Shown here piece by piece: positions 4,557 through 7,938 of a stretch of 7,938 bases of DNA. Both the position numbers and the translations under genes were made by a program. The first letter of the stretch is position 1; the number at the start of each line of letters is the position of its first letter. Origin of the DNA: an uncultured Bacteroidales bacterium (GTDB lineage Bacteria; Bacteroidota; Bacteroidia; Bacteroidales; Lentimicrobiaceae); assembly GCA_937864935.1 (NCBI GenBank), contig CALMDN010000439.1:1-7938 (forward strand), written 5' to 3'. A model generated the notes under the pieces. That model saw nothing but the letters and a program-made list of their open reading frames with translations. It did not search any database and had not been told where the DNA came from.

Positions 4557-7010
4557 ATGATATTAAAATCCAGTACCATGGCCGTTAAAACCAGTAAAAA
4601 CCCCAGCGTTGACAATTCATTCCTTCCCGATGTTGCAGAAATTCTGAACGATTACCGCATTGCCTTCGAAAGCCGTCAGGCGAGTCTCACGGGCAGACGT
4701 GAAGTACTCACGGGAAAGGGCAAATTCGGTATTTTCGGAGATGGGAAAGAGGTACCCCAACTGGCCATGGCTAAGGTTTTTCAGGAAGGTGACTGGCGCT
4801 CAGGCTATTATCGCGACCAGACCTTTATGATGGCAGCCGGAATGATGAGCCTGGAAGAGTTTTTTGCCCAGATTTATGGCGATACCGACGAAAATTTCAA
4901 CCCGGGGACCGCAGGAAGGGTAATGAACAACCATTTCGCAACCCGAAGCCTCGACAAACAGGGCCAGTGGAAAGACCTTACCGCTCAGAAGAACAGCTCG
5001 GCCGACATCTCCCCTACTGCAGGCCAGATGCCCCGTCTGCTCGGACTGGCACTGGCATCCAAACTTTTCAGTCACCCCGACAACCGGCACATCACCCCCG
5101 GATTTTCCGATAAGGGTCAGGAAGTGGCTTTTGGCACCATCGGGGATGCATCTACTTCAGAAGGCCATTTCTTTGAAACCATCAATGCAGCCGGTGTGCT
5201 GCAGGTGCCCATGGCCATCTCGGTGTGGGACGATGGCTGGGGAATCTCTGTTCCCAACAAATATCAGACAACCAAGCAAAGCATTTCAGAAATCCTGAAA
5301 GGCTTCGAAGCCGATGAAAACAATCCGGGTTACCGAATTTTTAAAGCCAAAGGCTGGGATTATCCCGAACTGATTAAGATTTACCGCGAAGGCATCGGCT
5401 ATTGCCGGAAGAATCAGGCACCGGTGCTGTTTCACATTACAGAGCTTACCCAACCCCAGGGACATTCCACCAGCGGATCGCACGAGCGCTACAAATCGAA
5501 AGAACGGCTCGAATGGGAAAAGGAATACGACTGCCTCAGCCAGATGAGGAACTGGATACTCAGCGAAGGCATTGCCACCGCCGGAGAGCTAGATAACATT
5601 GAACAGGAAGCAGCTGAACGGGTAAAACAGGCCCGCAAAACAGCCTGGAACAACTACCAGAACCCTGTAAAAGCCCAGCGTGATGAGTTTCTGAAGATGG
5701 CCGACGTAACCACCTGCGATTGTGCCAAAACGAAGAAAATTGAATCCATTAAGGAAGACCTTCGCCTTATCGCCGAACCCATCCGCAAGGACATCATCTC
5801 ATCGTCAAGGAAAATACTCCGCCTTATCTGCGACTCCTGCAGCAACCCAGCCAATTCGCTCAAGGTAAATGTGACGCGCTGGCTTGAAAACGAAATGCAG
5901 GACAATGCCGGCAGGTACAACTCCTACCTCTACAGTCATTCGCCTCAGCGGGTAAGCAACATTGAAGCGGTGGAGCCGGTGTTTGATGAAAAATCGGTGA
6001 TGGTTCCCGGAAGGGAGATCCTGCGCGACAACTTCGACGCCCTCATGACCAAATACCCGCAGCTGGTGGTCTTTGGTGAAGACGTTGGAAAGATCGGCGG
6101 GGTAAACCAGACCTGGGAAGGCCTGCAGGAAAAGTTCGGCGAACACCGGATCTTCGATACCGGAATCCGTGAAGCCACCATCATCGGGCAGGGGATCGGA
6201 CTGGCGATGCGCGGATTCAGGCCCATTGCCGAGATTCAGTATTTCGATTACCTGCTCTATGGACTCCAGGTGATCAGCGATGACCTGGCCACCCTGCAAT
6301 ACAGAACCAAAGGCGGTCAGAAGGCGCCCATGATCATCAGTACCCGGGGGCACCGGCTCGAAGGCATCTGGCATTCCGGATCGCCGCTCAGTATGGTAAT
6401 CAACTCGGTAAGGGGTGTTAAAGTACTGGTCCCCCGCAACATGACACAGGCATCGGGATTTTACAATACCATGCTGGCCTCCGATGAACCGGCCATCATC
6501 ATCGAACCGCTCAACGGATACCGCCTGCGTGAAAAACGCCCGTCGAACATCGGGGAATACCGCATCAAACCCGGATACCCTGAAGTACTGCAGCCCGGAA
6601 CCGACATCACCCTGGTTACCTACGGATCCTGCGTGAGAATTGCCGAAGATGCCGCCGAACAATTGAAAGCGTTCGGTATTTCCTGCGAACTGATCGATGT
6701 TCAGTCGCTCATCCCCTTTGATGTGGATCATACCATCGTAAAATCGCTGATAAAGACCAACAAGATCGTCTTCTTCGACGAAGATGTTCCGGGTGGGGCG
6801 ACTGCTTACATGATGCAGAAAGTACTGGAGGAGCAGAACGGCTACCTTTACCTGGATGCCCCGCCACGCACCATCACCGGCCGTGCACACCGGGCCGCTT
6901 ACAGCACCGATGGCGACTACTTCTCCAACCCGAATGCAGAGGATGTGTTTGATGCGGTGTACAACATAATGCACGATTATGCACCCGGGAAGTTTCCGAA
7001 GATATTCTGA
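4557..7010 (+). CDS. Fused 2-oxoacid dehydrogenase E1 (alpha and beta in one chain), probably branched-chain type
   Basis: An 817-residue thiamine-diphosphate enzyme that decarboxylates a 2-oxoacid and passes the acyl group to a lipoyl E2. The alpha part (about 30-375) shows YRDQTFMMAAGM (85-96), the cofactor motif GDASTSEG...VWDDGWGIS (196-231, with GDA and DD where the classic motif has GDG and NN), and the GHSTSGSHERY loop with His303. The beta part (about 481-817) shows GEDVGKIGGV (507-516), Glu539 in DTGIREATIIGQG, WHSGSP with His606, and the transketolase C-terminal domain with DEDVPGGATAYM. A helical linker (about 376-480) carries CxC at 387-389 and CxxC at 425-428. Branched-chain 2-oxoacids are the best guess; pyruvate cannot be excluded. 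No E2 or E3 is adjacent. The start may instead be the ATG at 4578 (810 residues); neither has a Shine-Dalgarno. Confidence 0.9.
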   Translation: MILKSSTMAVKTSKNPSVDNSFLPDVAEILNDYRIAFESRQASLTGRREVLTGKGKFGIFGDGKEVPQLAMAKVFQEGDWRSGYYRDQTFMMAAGMMSLEEFFAQIYGDTDENFNPGTAGRVMNNHFATRSLDKQGQWKDLTAQKNSSADISPTAGQMPRLLGLALASKLFSHPDNRHITPGFSDKGQEVAFGTIGDASTSEGHFFETINAAGVLQVPMAISVWDDGWGISVPNKYQTTKQSISEILKGFEADENNPGYRIFKAKGWDYPELIKIYREGIGYCRKNQAPVLFHITELTQPQGHSTSGSHERYKSKERLEWEKEYDCLSQMRNWILSEGIATAGELDNIEQEAAERVKQARKTAWNNYQNPVKAQRDEFLKMADVTTCDCAKTKKIESIKEDLRLIAEPIRKDIISSSRKILRLICDSCSNPANSLKVNVTRWLENEMQDNAGRYNSYLYSHSPQRVSNIEAVEPVFDEKSVMVPGREILRDNFDALMTKYPQLVVFGEDVGKIGGVNQTWEGLQEKFGEHRIFDTGIREATIIGQGIGLAMRGFRPIAEIQYFDYLLYGLQVISDDLATLQYRTKGGQKAPMIISTRGHRLEGIWHSGSPLSMVINSVRGVKVLVPRNMTQASGFYNTMLASDEPAIIIEPLNGYRLREKRPSNIGEYRIKPGYPEVLQPGTDITLVTYGSCVRIAEDAAEQLKAFGISCELIDVQSLIPFDVDHTIVKSLIKTNKIVFFDEDVPGGATAYMMQKVLEEQNGYLYLDAPPRTITGRAHRAAYSTDGDYFSNPNAEDVFDAVYNIMHDYAPGKFPKIF

Positions 7011-7014
7011 AGAC

Positions 7015-7049
7015 AAGTCTAAAGTCTAAAGTAAAAAGTAAAAAGTAAA
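7015..7049 (+). repeat. Five-unit 7-bp tandem repeat, AAGTCTA x2 then AAGTAAA x3
   Basis: Five units in perfect 7-base register: AAGTCTA at 7015 and 7022, AAGTAAA at 7029, 7036 and 7043, followed by more A residues. It begins 5 bases after the E1 stop and lies wholly outside coding sequence. Such arrays can vary in copy number by replication slippage. Confidence 0.85.
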
Positions 7050-7115
7050 AAACCACAAAGTATAGCCGGGGCTTATCCCCGGCTTGTTATTAATGTGGGC
7101 ACTGTCTGTGGTTTT
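7049..7115. repeat. Nested inverted repeat enclosing the post-E1 hairpin
   Basis: AAAACCACA (7049-7057) is the exact reverse complement of TGTGGTTTT (7107-7115). These 9-bp outer arms enclose the AGCCGGGG hairpin, giving a possible two-level stem structure about 67 bases long. No protein or known RNA family is recognised. Confidence 0.5.
7064..7090 (+). terminator. Probable terminator hairpin of the E1 gene
   Basis: AGCCGGGG (7064-7071) pairs perfectly with CCCCGGCT (7077-7084) around the loop CTTAT, giving an 8-bp GC-rich stem 54 bases after the stop. The following TGTTATT is a poor T tract, so termination may be partial. Read on the minus strand it is followed, after a gap, by the T-rich complement of the 7-bp repeats and could stop the MNT transcript as well. 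Confidence 0.6.
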
Positions 7116-7258
7116 CCCTGAATCAATAACCTGACCTGCACAAATCATAAGTTATTGGCGGTTGTGTCATTCGACTGTTCAGGCTTTCTTCGTGCCAATC
7201 CACGAATGTTTCCCGCAGCATGAGTTGGAATGGATTGATGAATGTCAGGTACGATGAT
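7116..7258. other. Stretch downstream of the MNT gene with no supported feature
   Basis: About 140 bases between the nested repeat and the stop of the minus-strand nucleotidyltransferase gene. An open frame crosses it on the minus strand (7123-7326) but overlaps the 3' end of that gene, resembles no family I recognise and has no start signal. No repeat or RNA structure stands out. Confidence 0.4.
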
Positions 7259-7561
7259 TCAGGTAATCTTGATTCCGTGTTTCCGGATCTCGCCATAGAA
7301 ATCAGCATCATCGAAATCTCTTTCAATTAAAATCGGTTCAATCCTGTCATCAATTTGTCTTCTTAACCGCCATAAAAGCGGATTGACCGAAAAGTAATCT
7401 CCATCAATATGATCAACGATAATCGCTACATCAATGTCACTATCTTCTCTGTAGGTATCATTTGCATATGAACCAAACAGATAAACATTTTCAAAGCTGA
7501 AATGCGTCTTCAGCAATTGTTTATAAGCTTTCACCTTATTTATAGCCTCTCTTTTATCCAT
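7259..7561 (-). CDS. MNT-type nucleotidyltransferase (minimal polymerase-beta fold), partner of HEPN gene
   Basis: A 100-residue minimal nucleotidyltransferase. The superfamily signature GS-x10-DxD is intact: Gly30-Ser31 in LFGSYAND, then Asp42 and Asp44 in DSDIDVAII. The IEPI segment (74-77) lies where members carry the next conserved strand. Family members transfer nucleotides; in studied type VII toxin-antitoxin pairs, MNT proteins such as MntA add AMP groups to their HEPN partner. The ATG at 7559-7561 is preferred because it gives the usual N-terminus (MDKREAINKV). The frame is open 13 codons further upstream to 7600, but that would deepen the overlap with the HEPN gene. With the 7561 start the overlap is 22 bases, so the two are translationally linked. 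The region is visibly AT-richer than the E1 gene, which suggests acquisition. The fold is sure; the antitoxin role is inferred. Confidence 0.88.
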   Translation of the reverse strand: MDKREAINKVKAYKQLLKTHFSFENVYLFGSYANDTYREDSDIDVAIIVDHIDGDYFSVNPLLWRLRRQIDDRIEPILIERDFDDADFYGEIRKHGIKIT

Positions 7562-7926
7562 TGCTGAATTTCTTTGGTCCGTTGAACAATTGAAACACAT
7601 TTTTCATCATTCAGGCTTTTTAACAATCGTTCTTTGTGCGAAGGATACCTTGCCTCAATATTCAATGGCTCAATCTGATCAATGAATTCTTTTTGAATAT
7701 CTGTGAATGACTCATAAAATTCTCCCTTCTTCGCAATGTAAGACAGGCTATGGGAATAAGGAGCATTTTCTGACTTCAGTTTTGTATAATATGCTTTAAA
7801 TGCCTTTTCAATTGATTGATGGCACATGAAGCCCACTTAAAGATACCTTTTGCTAAGAAGCATAGCCGAAGCAGTCTCCAGATCATAGTCAGATAAATCA
7901 ATCCAGTATCTTATCCTACTGTCCAT
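7540..7926 (-). pseudogene. HEPN-domain gene interrupted by an in-frame stop
   Basis: From the ATG at 7924-7926 the minus strand encodes 29 residues (MDSRIRYWIDLSDYDLE... to SKRYL), then TAA at 7837-7839, then continues in the same frame with GTG and VGFMCHQSIEKAFKAYY to a stop at 7540-7542. The two parts join into a normal 128-residue HEPN protein if the stop is read as tyrosine (RYLYVGFMCHQ), so one substitution TAT/TAC to TAA explains it. Helix 1 lies before the stop and the helical core after it. The protein resembles the PF05168 class. I see no toxin-type Rx4-6H motif; the nearest is ARYPSH, only three residues between Arg and His. A product could start at the GTG right after the stop (98 residues, lacking helix 1) or at ATG 7825-7827. 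The alternative is a sequencing error. Upstream sequence beyond 7938 is not visible. Confidence 0.8.
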
Positions 7927-7938
7927 TACCTCAATTTA

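Noticed and set aside
5805..7016. 403-residue open frame on the minus strand
   Set aside because: It lies opposite the E1 beta part, whose motifs are unambiguous; the frame is open because of the GC-rich codon pattern of the real gene and resembles no family.
7123..7326. 67-residue minus-strand frame downstream of and overlapping the MNT gene
   Set aside because: It overlaps the 3' end of the MNT gene in another frame, has no start signal and resembles no protein I recognise.

Overview
The window looks like chromosomal DNA of a member of the Bacteroidota. The reasons are the gene families present (an alpha/beta-fused 2-oxoacid dehydrogenase E1, a carboxypeptidase-regulatory-like exported protein, a YceI lipoprotein, a 191-residue rubrerythrin), the lack of Shine-Dalgarno sequences before most starts, and TAnnTTTG-type -7 promoter elements. 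No genus can be named. There are no rRNA or tRNA genes, CRISPR arrays, transposases or phage genes.

Layout. 10-1320 (-): an MFS-type membrane transporter. 1431-1970 (+): an exported glutathione-peroxidase-family thiol peroxidase, closed by a strong terminator at 1991-2019. 2068-2643 (+): a full-length rubrerythrin homologue that appears to have lost several diiron ligands. 2714-3373 (-): a YceI-family lipoprotein convergent with the rubrerythrin; the two share a bidirectional terminator at 2664-2696. 3589-4350 (+): an exported protein with a carboxypeptidase-regulatory-like domain, flanked on both sides by inverted copies of a TCCCGGA/TCCGGGA motif. 4557-7010 (+): a large fused E1 alpha/beta enzyme. 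7011-7258: a non-coding stretch with a 7-bp tandem repeat and nested inverted repeats. 7259-7926 (-): a visibly AT-richer HEPN/MNT nucleotidyltransferase pair in which the HEPN gene carries an in-frame stop codon.

Function. The left half has a redox-stress and envelope flavour (periplasmic peroxidase, rubrerythrin-like protein, YceI lipoprotein), but terminators and gene orientation show separate transcription units rather than one operon. The E1 gene stands alone here, with no E2 or E3 gene in view. The HEPN/MNT pair is accessory in character and probably acquired; the HEPN partner looks recently broken, or the stop is a sequence error.

No convincing new multi-gene system was found. The two points most worth checking are the HEPN nonsense codon at 7837-7839 and the rubrerythrin-fold protein whose rubredoxin domain is intact but whose diiron site is degenerate.
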